From NCBI GenBank assembly GCA_033851915.1, contig JAWSVM010000001.1, positions 124,001 to 188,000 on the forward strand: DNA of 64,000 bases. Reading direction: 5' to 3'. The notes under the pieces are model-generated. The model ran no database searches, was not told the origin of the DNA, and saw nothing but the letters and a program-made list of their open reading frames with translations. This document shows positions 50,861 through 58,666 of the stretch, one piece after another. Within the stretch, counting starts at the first letter, position 1; each line of letters opens with the position of its first letter. This stretch comes from UBA1672 sp033851915 (lineage in GTDB: Bacteria; Pseudomonadota; Alphaproteobacteria; Micavibrionales; Micavibrionaceae). The position numbers and the translations under genes were made by a program.

Positions 50861-52645
50861 CTAGAGTGACTCTACCGCTGGTGCCATCAAAGTATCTGCG
50901 CCGGCAAGTACCATTTTAAAGCGTGCATCTGCCTCGGGCAGCATTCTGGCCATAAAAAACTGCGCGGTTTGTATTTTGCTTTCATAGAACGCTTTATCAC
51001 CCTCACCCTTGGCCAGCTTATCCTGCGCCACCAAAACCATACGGCACCACATGAATGCCATCGCAACCAAAGCAAAATGACGCAAATAATCAACGGAAGC
51101 TGCACCTGCTTCATCAGGATTTTTAAGGCCTTTTTGTGCGACCATCGCGGTGGATTGCTGTAACTTCATAAAGGATTTAGCCAGCGGGAATATAAACTCC
51201 TGCATTTCGGCATTGCCTTGGTGCTGCTCAATAAATTCTTGAACAGGGTGGAAGAATCGACGCAATAGGCGACCAAAATTCTGCGGCATTTTCCGCCCGA
51301 CAAGATCAAGCGCCTGCACACCGTTCGCGCCCTCATAAATCTGGGCGATGCGCGCATCACGAACATACTGCTCTACGCCGCTTTCCCAGATATAGCCATG
51401 ACCGCCATAAATCTGCACCGCCATATTAGCGACCTCTGAACCCATATCGGTTTGATAAGCCTTTAAAATCGGGGTTAATAACGCAACCAAATCATCGGCG
51501 CGTTGACGTTCTTTTTCATCCGCATGTTTCAGGGAAATATCAAGCTCCATCCCTACCCAATAAGACAGTGCCCGACCGCCTTCGGTAATCGCCTTAGACA
51601 TCATCAACATCCGACGAACATCAGGATGCACAATGATCGGGTCGGCGGGCTTATCAGGTTCTTTCACGCCTGTGAGACTGCGCATTTGCAGGCGTTCTTT
51701 CGCATAAGCAGCGCCGTTTTGATAAGCCACTTCGGCAATCCCAAGCCCCTGCATCGCCACACCAAGACGCGCATCATTCATCATTGCAAACATTGCGCGC
51801 AAGCCCTTATGCGGCGCACCTACCAGCCAACCTGTGGCATCATCAAAATTCATCACACAAGTTGAATTCGCCTTGATGCCCATCTTATGCTCCAAAGAGC
51901 CGCAAGACACCGCATTACGATCACCAACACTGCCATCATCCTTCGGAATGAACTTCGGCACGATAAACAAAGAAATGCCACGCACACCATCCGGTGCATC
52001 AGGCAATTTCGCCAAAACAAGATGGATAATATTTTCGGTTAAGTCATGCTCACCCGCAGAAATGAAAATCTTGGTTCCTGTGATTTTATAGGCACCGCTA
52101 TCATCAGGAATAGCTTTGGTTTTAATCAGGCCTAAGTCCGTTCCGCAGTGCGGCTCAGTCAGGCACATCGTTCCAGACCAAACACCTTCTACCAATTTGG
52201 GGAGGTATAAATCCTTTAGCTCATCGGTTCCGAATTTATGCAACGCCTCATACGCACCATAAGATAACCCCGGATACATCGACAGTGACATGTTAGACGA
52301 ACACAGCATTTCCTTCATCGCCGTATTAATCAGCATTGGCATGCCCATGCCACCATAATTAGGGTCAGAGGCCAAGCCGCACCAGCCATTTTCCGCAAAG
52401 GTATCATAAGCTTCTTTAAAGCCCTTTGGCGTGGTGACTTTATCGTTTTCCAGCACACATCCTTCACCATCACCGCTTTGGTTCAAGGGGAAGAACACTT
52501 CCTCGCACAACTTCCCGCCCTCTTCCAAAATCTGATCGGCGAGTTCCATAGAGAAATCTTCGTATAATTCAGACAGGCTCTCTGCTTTCAAAACATCATG
52601 TAAAATGAAACGAATATCATTCAAAGGGGGCGTATATACAGGCAT
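50861..52645 (-). CDS. Acyl-CoA dehydrogenase
   Basis: FAD enzyme introducing the first double bond in acyl-CoA beta-oxidation, passing electrons to ETF. 594 residues from the ATG at 52645 (RBS AAGGAT); the longer frame upstream is not conserved. Features are GTMCLTEPHCGTDLGLIKT (FAD and substrate region), YKITGTKIFISAGEHD, and YGGHGYIWESGVEQYVRDAR. The length and the extra C-terminal domain match the long form seen in alphaproteobacteria (DmdC/FadE-like). Last gene of the beta-oxidation operon. Confidence 0.94.
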   Translation of the reverse strand: MPVYTPPLNDIRFILHDVLKAESLSELYEDFSMELADQILEEGGKLCEEVFFPLNQSGDGEGCVLENDKVTTPKGFKEAYDTFAENGWCGLASDPNYGGMGMPMLINTAMKEMLCSSNMSLSMYPGLSYGAYEALHKFGTDELKDLYLPKLVEGVWSGTMCLTEPHCGTDLGLIKTKAIPDDSGAYKITGTKIFISAGEHDLTENIIHLVLAKLPDAPDGVRGISLFIVPKFIPKDDGSVGDRNAVSCGSLEHKMGIKANSTCVMNFDDATGWLVGAPHKGLRAMFAMMNDARLGVAMQGLGIAEVAYQNGAAYAKERLQMRSLTGVKEPDKPADPIIVHPDVRRMLMMSKAITEGGRALSYWVGMELDISLKHADEKERQRADDLVALLTPILKAYQTDMGSEVANMAVQIYGGHGYIWESGVEQYVRDARIAQIYEGANGVQALDLVGRKMPQNFGRLLRRFFHPVQEFIEQHQGNAEMQEFIFPLAKSFMKLQQSTAMVAQKGLKNPDEAGAASVDYLRHFALVAMAFMWCRMVLVAQDKLAKGEGDKAFYESKIQTAQFFMARMLPEADARFKMVLAGADTLMAPAVESL

Positions 52646-52658
52646 ATTTTTATCCTTC

Positions 52659-53267
52659 TTAACTTTCCAAACACTCAACAGATGGCATAAACTCTTTTTG
52701 ATACGCATCACTATTGGCAACATCATCCGTTGTCTTGATCTCTAAAAACCGTTGTCCATCATCATCGTAGTAAAATTCCAATAGCATGTCACAAAACTCT
52801 TCCTTTTCATTCGGATGCTCCATAATGCGAATGCCGGGACGGTCAAAGTCAGGCAGCAAAAGATCTGCATGCGCAACGGGGCAATCCGCATCATTATTAT
52901 TTAACAGATGGCTTATTGCTTTTTCATCTTGTATTCGAATTTCACACTCATCCGAAACCCAACGTTTTAACACTTGAACTTCACCGGTATCTTTTGCAGA
53001 GCGCGGCAATTTTATTTCATTTTCCTGCGCATCCCTACCTGACATATGCGCATTAATCGCCATATTCAAGAAATTACTCTTCCCGCTACGTGCGCGACCA
53101 ATCACGCCAATTTGCCCCGGTTGGTGCAACTCTTCACCATGATACATCACAGACGTGCTTACCCCCTCAAACAAAGAGAGTAGGCTCGGAAACGCCTTTG
53201 CCACAGAATCAAAAGCCTGATCCGTGCTCACATTAAATGTCTTTGATACGTTCAAATTCCGTTTCAT
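52659..53267 (-). CDS. P-loop protein of unknown function, TsaE-like impression
   Basis: A 202-residue protein with a P-loop near residue 55, GVIGRARSGKSNFL, and a later LLLPDFDRPGIRIMEHPNE segment that recalls the DLYRL...IEWPE part of TsaE-type ATPases; the end (YDDDGQRFLEIK) also fits. The TsaE threonine/serine-rich SPTF motif is missing. It lies between two beta-oxidation genes (9 bp before, 13 bp after) and is surely co-transcribed. It might be a small GTPase or ATPase that links this operon to another process. Four cysteines are present, without a pair. Confidence 0.7.
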   Translation of the reverse strand: MKRNLNVSKTFNVSTDQAFDSVAKAFPSLLSLFEGVSTSVMYHGEELHQPGQIGVIGRARSGKSNFLNMAINAHMSGRDAQENEIKLPRSAKDTGEVQVLKRWVSDECEIRIQDEKAISHLLNNNDADCPVAHADLLLPDFDRPGIRIMEHPNEKEEFCDMLLEFYYDDDGQRFLEIKTTDDVANSDAYQKEFMPSVECLES

Positions 53268-53276
53268 AACGGCTTT

Positions 53277-55697
53277 CTAATTTCTAAGTGGTTTGCCAGT
53301 GGTTAGCATATGTTCAATGCGATCCAACGTTCCATCATGGCGCAGCAGCTTCATAAATTCCTGAAGCTCCAGCTTGATGAGATCATCCTCACTCAATGTT
53401 TCAGTATAATCGGTATCGCCGCCGGATAGAACCGTTGCAACATGTTCGGACACCACCACATCATACGGCGTTGCTTTGCCTGATTTGCGTAGATCCGACA
53501 CGGCCAGCTTAAGCGCCATTTTCGCGCCCGCGCCGCCAAGACGAATATCTTCGCGTTTTTCCGGCGGGGTATATCCCTCCGCAAGCTCTAAAGCGCGTTT
53601 TTTGGCATCATAGAGCAAACGATCACGGTTCATACTGATCCCGTCTGTTTCACGGAAATAACCGATATCCACGGCTTCGAACGCCGATTTAGACACACTC
53701 GCCATGCCAATCACTTCAAAGGCTTTGCGCACTGCGCCAACGGGCGTTGTATCAGGCGAGAACCAGATATTCTCTTTACCGATTTTGCCCATATCCGCCG
53801 CAAATTTTGCGCGCTCCCGTTCCTGAAAGCGTAGAATCATTTCCTTACAGCCGCCCCAACCAGGCAACAAGCCAACACCAACTTCCACAAGCCCTGTATA
53901 GGTTTCTGCATGTGCTTGTACCGCGTCCGCCGCCAATAAAATCTCGCAACCACCACCAAGAGCCATGCCGCTTGGCGCGCTGACCATAGGAAATGGTGCA
54001 AATTTAAGATCCATGAAGGTTTTTTGCCCACGGGTAATAAAATTCTCCACCTGCGGCCACATCGCGATATTAATCATGAAAAGCGCCAGCCCTAGATTCG
54101 CCCCAGCAGAGAAATGTGTAGCCTCGTTATAAATCACCAAAGCTTTATAATCATCGGACTTGGAAATCAGTTTATTGGTTTCCTCCAACAGATCAAAAGT
54201 GCCCTCATCAAATGTGTTCATTTTGGAGGTTTTTTCGAAGCACAAAACACCGTCACCAATATCCCAGACATTCGCCGAACCGTTCTTGATAATAGGCTCA
54301 CTGGTTAGCTTAACATCGCGCAACAACAGCACACCGTCAGGGCGCACCACGTCATGATATTTCCCGTCCAAACCGAAATATTGCTGTTTACCATTTTCAA
54401 TGCGATAGAAAGTGCCATCACCGACCTGCTCCAGAATATCCGGCACACCGATATTGGCTTCCAAGAGTTTCTCCGCAAACCACTTCGGGCCCAGCGCGTC
54501 AATCATCTCGAACGGCCCTGCCTTCCAATTATAGCCGAGCTTCATACCTTCATCGATATCATGGACAGTATCGGCAATCTCACCGACAAGCTCCGCCGCA
54601 TAAAATAATGTTTGTTTCAGCACTTCCCAAGCATATTTTCCGCCTGCGTCATCTGTCGTGACAACGGCCTTTAAACCTTTGCGCCCTGCATCAATGCTCT
54701 TTAATTTCGGTTTAGATGCTTTGGCGTAGCTGCCTTCATCGAATTTAGCCGTGCCGAGGGGAAGTGCTTGTTTCTCCCGCGTGCCTTTGGGGGCATCAGG
54801 GTTCAGACGATAAAATCCGCCCTTACCTTTACGGCCTGTATAGCCAGCATCGATCATCTCATGGATAAATTTATGGTCAATAAACACATCGCGATAAGCA
54901 TCATCTTTCGGCAAGTTCGTCAGCAAACTCTCCGAGAGCTTGGGCATCAAATCAATACCAACCAAGTCGATCAGCGCAAACACACCGGTTTTAGGAATAC
55001 CGCAAGGCTTGCTCATCACCGCATCGGCGGTTTCGATGGAAATCCCTTGCTTGATGGCTTCGTTCACACCAACGGTCAGCCAGTAAACCCCCAACCGATT
55101 GGCGATAAAACCCGGACGATCATGACAGGCAACAACGCCTTTGCCCAAACGCTCATCACAAAAGGCGCGCACAGTCTCAATAGCATCTTTGCGCGTATCT
55201 TTGCCCACGACCAGCTCCAGCAAACGCATATAGCGCGGCGGATTGAAAAAATGGGTGATCATGAAATCTTTTTTAAATGCGGCGGGCTGCCCTTCGGCGA
55301 GTTTATGCAACGGAATGGTCGAGGTATTACTCGATATGATAGAACCCTTTTTGCGATGCTTTTGCAGAATTTCGTAAGTCTTATGCTTGATTTCAAGATT
55401 TTCAACGACAACCTCGATAATCCAATCCACATCGGCCAGCTTATCCAGATCATCTTCCAGATTCCCGCATGTAATCAGCTTCGCATTGCTCTTGCGCATA
55501 AAGGAAGCAGGCTCGGTTTTTAGCATCTTTGCCACCGCACCCTCGGCAAATGCATTGCGATTACCACCAAAATCATCCAGCTTTGGCGGCACAATATCCA
55601 GCAACACAACAGGCAAGCCCGCATTCGCAACCTGCGCTGCGATCCCGCTGCCCATTACGCCTGCGCCGATAACTGCAACTTTATTTATTGTGGTCAT
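53277..55697 (-). CDS. 3-hydroxyacyl-CoA dehydrogenase / enoyl-CoA hydratase
   Basis: Bifunctional beta-oxidation enzyme. 806 residues from the ATG at 55697; the longer frame overlaps the thiolase. The N-terminal NAD-binding site is VAVIGAGVMGSGIAAQVANAG, the catalytic His/Glu region is in MITHFFNPPRYM and the C-terminal HAD domain follows (DRPGFIANRLGVY). The hydratase half is C-terminal: SAGANLGL near 550, and PSGMALGGGCEILLAADAV. Dehydrogenase first, hydratase second, opposite to E. coli FadB, is the FadN-like order. The start overlaps the thiolase stop (TGATG), so the two are coupled. Confidence 0.93.
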   Translation of the reverse strand: MTTINKVAVIGAGVMGSGIAAQVANAGLPVVLLDIVPPKLDDFGGNRNAFAEGAVAKMLKTEPASFMRKSNAKLITCGNLEDDLDKLADVDWIIEVVVENLEIKHKTYEILQKHRKKGSIISSNTSTIPLHKLAEGQPAAFKKDFMITHFFNPPRYMRLLELVVGKDTRKDAIETVRAFCDERLGKGVVACHDRPGFIANRLGVYWLTVGVNEAIKQGISIETADAVMSKPCGIPKTGVFALIDLVGIDLMPKLSESLLTNLPKDDAYRDVFIDHKFIHEMIDAGYTGRKGKGGFYRLNPDAPKGTREKQALPLGTAKFDEGSYAKASKPKLKSIDAGRKGLKAVVTTDDAGGKYAWEVLKQTLFYAAELVGEIADTVHDIDEGMKLGYNWKAGPFEMIDALGPKWFAEKLLEANIGVPDILEQVGDGTFYRIENGKQQYFGLDGKYHDVVRPDGVLLLRDVKLTSEPIIKNGSANVWDIGDGVLCFEKTSKMNTFDEGTFDLLEETNKLISKSDDYKALVIYNEATHFSAGANLGLALFMINIAMWPQVENFITRGQKTFMDLKFAPFPMVSAPSGMALGGGCEILLAADAVQAHAETYTGLVEVGVGLLPGWGGCKEMILRFQERERAKFAADMGKIGKENIWFSPDTTPVGAVRKAFEVIGMASVSKSAFEAVDIGYFRETDGISMNRDRLLYDAKKRALELAEGYTPPEKREDIRLGGAGAKMALKLAVSDLRKSGKATPYDVVVSEHVATVLSGGDTDYTETLSEDDLIKLELQEFMKLLRHDGTLDRIEHMLTTGKPLRN

Positions 55698-56824
55698 CAA
55701 ATCGCCTCCAATATAGTCGCAACGCCTTGACCGCCGCCGATACACATTGTGGCCAGAGCGTATTTTTTACCTTCGCGCTTTAATAAACTAGCCGCTTTAC
55801 CCGTAATACGTGCGCCCGACGCGCCAAGCGGATGACCCAGCGCAATCGCGCCGCCATCCAGATTAACTTTGGCAATATCCATACCCAGCTCTTGAATAAC
55901 AGACAGACCTTGCGCAGCGAAAGCTTCGTTCAGCTCTATAATATCAATATCATCCATCGTCAGACCTGCGCGCGCTAATGCTTTGCTAGTCGCAGGCACA
56001 GGGCCGATGCCCATAATTTCTGCAGCGCAACCAGCCACCGCAACGGATTTTATCCGCGCTAGTTTTTCAAGCTTATGCTTATCTGCATAGTCTTCCAAGC
56101 ACACAAGAACCGCCGCCGAACCATCGGTCAGTGGTGATGATGTTGCCGCCGTCACGCTACCGTCACTTAAGAAAGCGGGCTTTAAGGTTGCAAGTTTTTC
56201 AGTTGAACTATCGGGGCGAATTGTTCCGTCTACGGTAACATCTCCGATCGGCACAATCTCATCATCGAATTTTCCATCTTTCGCCGCAGCCGCAGCTTTA
56301 TGATGAGAAGCAACAGCAAATTCATCTTGGCTCTTCCGATCAATCTTATATTTCTTCGCCAAATTTTCTGCGGTTTCGCCCATACCTATGTAGGCTTCCG
56401 GCGCTGAATCGAAGATTGCAGGATTAGGCATCGGGTTAAATCCACCCATTGGAATGCGGCTCATGCTCTCAACACCGGCGGCGATAAACACCTCGCCCGC
56501 GTTCATTTGAATCATGCCTGCCGCCATATGTATGGTCGTCATGGAAGAGCCACAAAAACGGTTCAATGTCGCGCCTGCAACACTATCAGGTAGGCCTGCA
56601 TGCCCTGCGACAAGCTTGGCTATATTAAAGCCCTGCTCGGCCTCCGGAAACGCGCAACCCATCAGCAAATCTTCGATATCATCAACTTTAACACCAGTGG
56701 CAGCAACCAATGATTTTACAACCTCTGCCGCCATATCATCAGGGCGAACCTTTGCCAAATCACCTTTATTTGCAAAATGCATAGGAGAGCGTTTAAAACC
56801 ACAAATAACGACCGATTTTTGCAT
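55697..56824 (-). CDS. Acetyl-CoA acyltransferase (thiolase)
   Basis: Cleaves 3-ketoacyl-CoA, the last step of beta-oxidation. 375 residues, with the catalytic Cys in NRFCGSSMTTIH (near residue 87), IELNEAFAAQGL with Glu/Ala motif, GGAIALGHPLGASGAR with the catalytic His, and the C-terminal Cys in MCIGGGQGVATI. First gene of the operon (thiolase, dehydrogenase/hydratase, P-loop protein, acyl-CoA dehydrogenase), transcribed leftward from the 56825-57014 gap. A degradative FadA-like role is likelier than acetoacetyl-CoA synthesis because of the neighbours. Confidence 0.95.
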   Translation of the reverse strand: MQKSVVICGFKRSPMHFANKGDLAKVRPDDMAAEVVKSLVAATGVKVDDIEDLLMGCAFPEAEQGFNIAKLVAGHAGLPDSVAGATLNRFCGSSMTTIHMAAGMIQMNAGEVFIAAGVESMSRIPMGGFNPMPNPAIFDSAPEAYIGMGETAENLAKKYKIDRKSQDEFAVASHHKAAAAAKDGKFDDEIVPIGDVTVDGTIRPDSSTEKLATLKPAFLSDGSVTAATSSPLTDGSAAVLVCLEDYADKHKLEKLARIKSVAVAGCAAEIMGIGPVPATSKALARAGLTMDDIDIIELNEAFAAQGLSVIQELGMDIAKVNLDGGAIALGHPLGASGARITGKAASLLKREGKKYALATMCIGGGQGVATILEAI

Positions 56825-57014
56825 AATAATACCTTTTCAATGATGTATTTCGTGAGACCCACAAAACTATCGTACATTGATCCGCGCTTTGGGTCTATAC
56901 TCTTTCCAGAGCTGTCATTATACTATAAGAAGATTATCGATCTATTTACATTGACAGCGGCCTAAAAATAAGGCACTTGAGAAGAAAATAACCTTGCTAA
57001 GGAGAACAATAAAA

Positions 57015-57407
57015 GTGAGCACAGCATTAAACCCTATGGGACTCAAAAGAATTTGCACAAGTTGTGGTGGACGTTTTTACGACATGAATAACCGCCCAAT
57101 CATGTGCCCTTCTTGTGATACAGAATTCACAGGCGAGGTCAAAACAAAAGCGCGCCGTGGACGTGTTGCCGCCGTTGAAGCGGTTAAGGAAGCACCTGCA
57201 CCGAAAGAAGAAGGCGAAATCCAAGAAGAAGATCCGGAAGTAGAAGTTGTTAGTCTGGAAGACGCAGAAAAATCAACCTCGAATAATGACGATGATGATA
57301 AAACAGAGCTTGGCGAAGATACATTAGATGATATCCCTGATGTTAGCGTCGATGTTGATGATGATCCGGAAGCGGATGAAACTTTGCTTGATAAAGATGA
57401 AGATTAA
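57015..57407 (+). CDS. TIGR02300 family acidic protein
   Basis: 130 residues. The start is GTG at 57015 with AAGGAG (56999-57004) upstream; the longer frame starts at a TTG and lacks support. The N-terminal part KRICTSCGGRFYDMNNRPIM, followed by CPSC, is a four-Cys zinc-ribbon-like segment typical of TIGR02300 proteins, which I know from alphaproteobacteria only. The C-terminal 70 residues are an extreme Asp/Glu tail, likely disordered. Function unknown. Single gene followed by a terminator. Confidence 0.92.
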   Translation: MSTALNPMGLKRICTSCGGRFYDMNNRPIMCPSCDTEFTGEVKTKARRGRVAAVEAVKEAPAPKEEGEIQEEDPEVEVVSLEDAEKSTSNNDDDDKTELGEDTLDDIPDVSVDVDDDPEADETLLDKDED

Positions 57408-57424
57408 CATCACATAGTAATTTA

Positions 57425-57457
57425 AGAGGGGGCGGATATACGCCCCTTCTGTTTTTT
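57425..57457 (+). terminator. Intrinsic terminator after the TIGR02300 gene
   Basis: AGAGGGGGCG-GATATA-CGCCCCTTCT gives a 10-bp stem with one G-U pair, followed by GTTTTTT. It separates this gene from prmA. Confidence 0.9.
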
Positions 57458-57481
57458 CAACCTATTAGGCTCCATTACCCC

Positions 57482-58390
57482 TTGTACACAATTCGTTTCC
57501 ACATTCAAAATGCACTGCCAGATGAAACCGCTTATTGTCTGGCCGAAGCATTTGTTCACATTGCCTTATCCAGCGCCGCCGCACGTAAGGATCGGAAACA
57601 TAATAATCCATGGATATTAGAATGGATTATGGACGACAAGCCCGAGATTGAGGAACTGATTTCCCGCCTTTCCTTGCAGGCTGCTGCCCATAATATACAA
57701 AATGTCGATATCTCCGCCCAACATATAGAGATAGAAAAAACGCCCGATATTAACTGGCTGGAGAAAACCTATCAGGAATTCCCGCCCTTTTCGATTGGCC
57801 CGTTCTTTATCTATGGCAGTCATTACAAAGGTGATATCCCGCAAGAACAGATGGCTCTGCAAGTGGACGCCGCCACCGCATTTGGCTCGGGCGAGCACGA
57901 AACCACCAAAGGGTGCCTACAAGCAATGCTTGATCTTAAGGGCAAAGGCGCATGCCCATGGAATATTTTAGATATGGGAACAGGCTCCGGCATTTTAGCA
58001 ATTGCCGCATGGAAGCTTTGGAAAAGTCCGATACTTGCCGTTGATAATGACGCGGAAAGTGTGCGTGTTGCCGCGCGCCATGCAGAAATGAACGGAGTCG
58101 CTTTGAGTAAATCTGCCATGACCTGCGATTGCGGTGATGGCTTTAATACGCCCAGCGTTGATAAACAAAAGCCCTATGAATTAATTCTGGCCAATATCCT
58201 CGCCGCACCCGTGATTGAAATGGCACCTGATTTAGTGCGGGTTCTGGATGATAATGGCTATTGTGTCTTATCCGGTATGTTGGCTGAACAAGCACATCTT
58301 GTTGCTTCTGCCTATGAGGGCGAAGGATTAACCCTTAAGAAACAATATGATATCGGCGAGTGGTCAACACTCGTTCTGCAAAAACCATAA
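57482..58390 (+). CDS. prmA: Ribosomal protein L11 methyltransferase
   Basis: SAM-dependent enzyme that methylates L11. 302 residues, starting at TTG (57482): no upstream ATG/GTG is in frame before a stop-free but uncoded stretch, and no RBS is visible. The methyltransferase motif ILDMGTGSGILAIAAWKLW (near residue 160), the post-I acidic VDNDAESVRVA and motif IV LILANILAAPVIEMAP (the NILA form of the NPPY-type motif) identify PrmA. GSGEHETTKGCL precedes motif I, as in the family. Confidence 0.92.
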   Translation: MYTIRFHIQNALPDETAYCLAEAFVHIALSSAAARKDRKHNNPWILEWIMDDKPEIEELISRLSLQAAAHNIQNVDISAQHIEIEKTPDINWLEKTYQEFPPFSIGPFFIYGSHYKGDIPQEQMALQVDAATAFGSGEHETTKGCLQAMLDLKGKGACPWNILDMGTGSGILAIAAWKLWKSPILAVDNDAESVRVAARHAEMNGVALSKSAMTCDCGDGFNTPSVDKQKPYELILANILAAPVIEMAPDLVRVLDDNGYCVLSGMLAEQAHLVASAYEGEGLTLKKQYDIGEWSTLVLQKP

Positions 58391-58394
58391 ATTA

Positions 58395-58560
58395 TATAGA
58401 GCACACACAGCGAGACCGCCCTTTGTAAACAAAGGACGGCCTAACTTTCCGTGTGTGGGGAACTGTAGAAGATCTGATATGTGTGTGGGGTATCAAACCT
58501 TCGTTATTCTATAACTTAAGAGATTGCCCATGTGTGTGGGGGAGGACAACCAACTAAGTT
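58395..58560. ncRNA. Candidate structured RNA with triplicated G-rich motif
   Basis: Read on the plus strand, CACACAC (58402-58408) can pair with GTGTGTG (58451-58457), enclosing a 10-bp hairpin with one mismatch (CCGCCCTTTG-TAAA-CAAAGGACGG, 58416-58439). The decamer GTGTGTGGGG occurs three times exactly (58451-58460, 58481-58490, 58532-58541). On the minus strand the motif reads CCCCACACAC. There is no reading frame and no U-tract terminator. Which strand, if any, is transcribed cannot be told; it could instead be a protein-binding array between prmA and polA. Confidence 0.4.
58451..58541. repeat. Three copies of GTGTGTGGGG
   Basis: Copies at 58451-58460, 58481-58490 and 58532-58541, spaced 30 and 51 bp start to start, same orientation, with unrelated flanks. 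The conservation of only the decamer suggests selection on the motif rather than a recent duplication. Confidence 0.85.
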
Positions 58561-58666
58561 ATGACAACTATATAGCGTGATATGTAAACTAGTGTCAACT
58601 AAAAATACATGTTTTTTGTATAAAAGTGCATATTAATGGTATTTTAGTTGCAATTATGAGGATATT

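Noticed and set aside
54768..55523. 251-codon plus-strand frame
   Set aside because: Antisense shadow of the 3-hydroxyacyl-CoA dehydrogenase gene; composition reflects the reverse complement of a conserved coding region.
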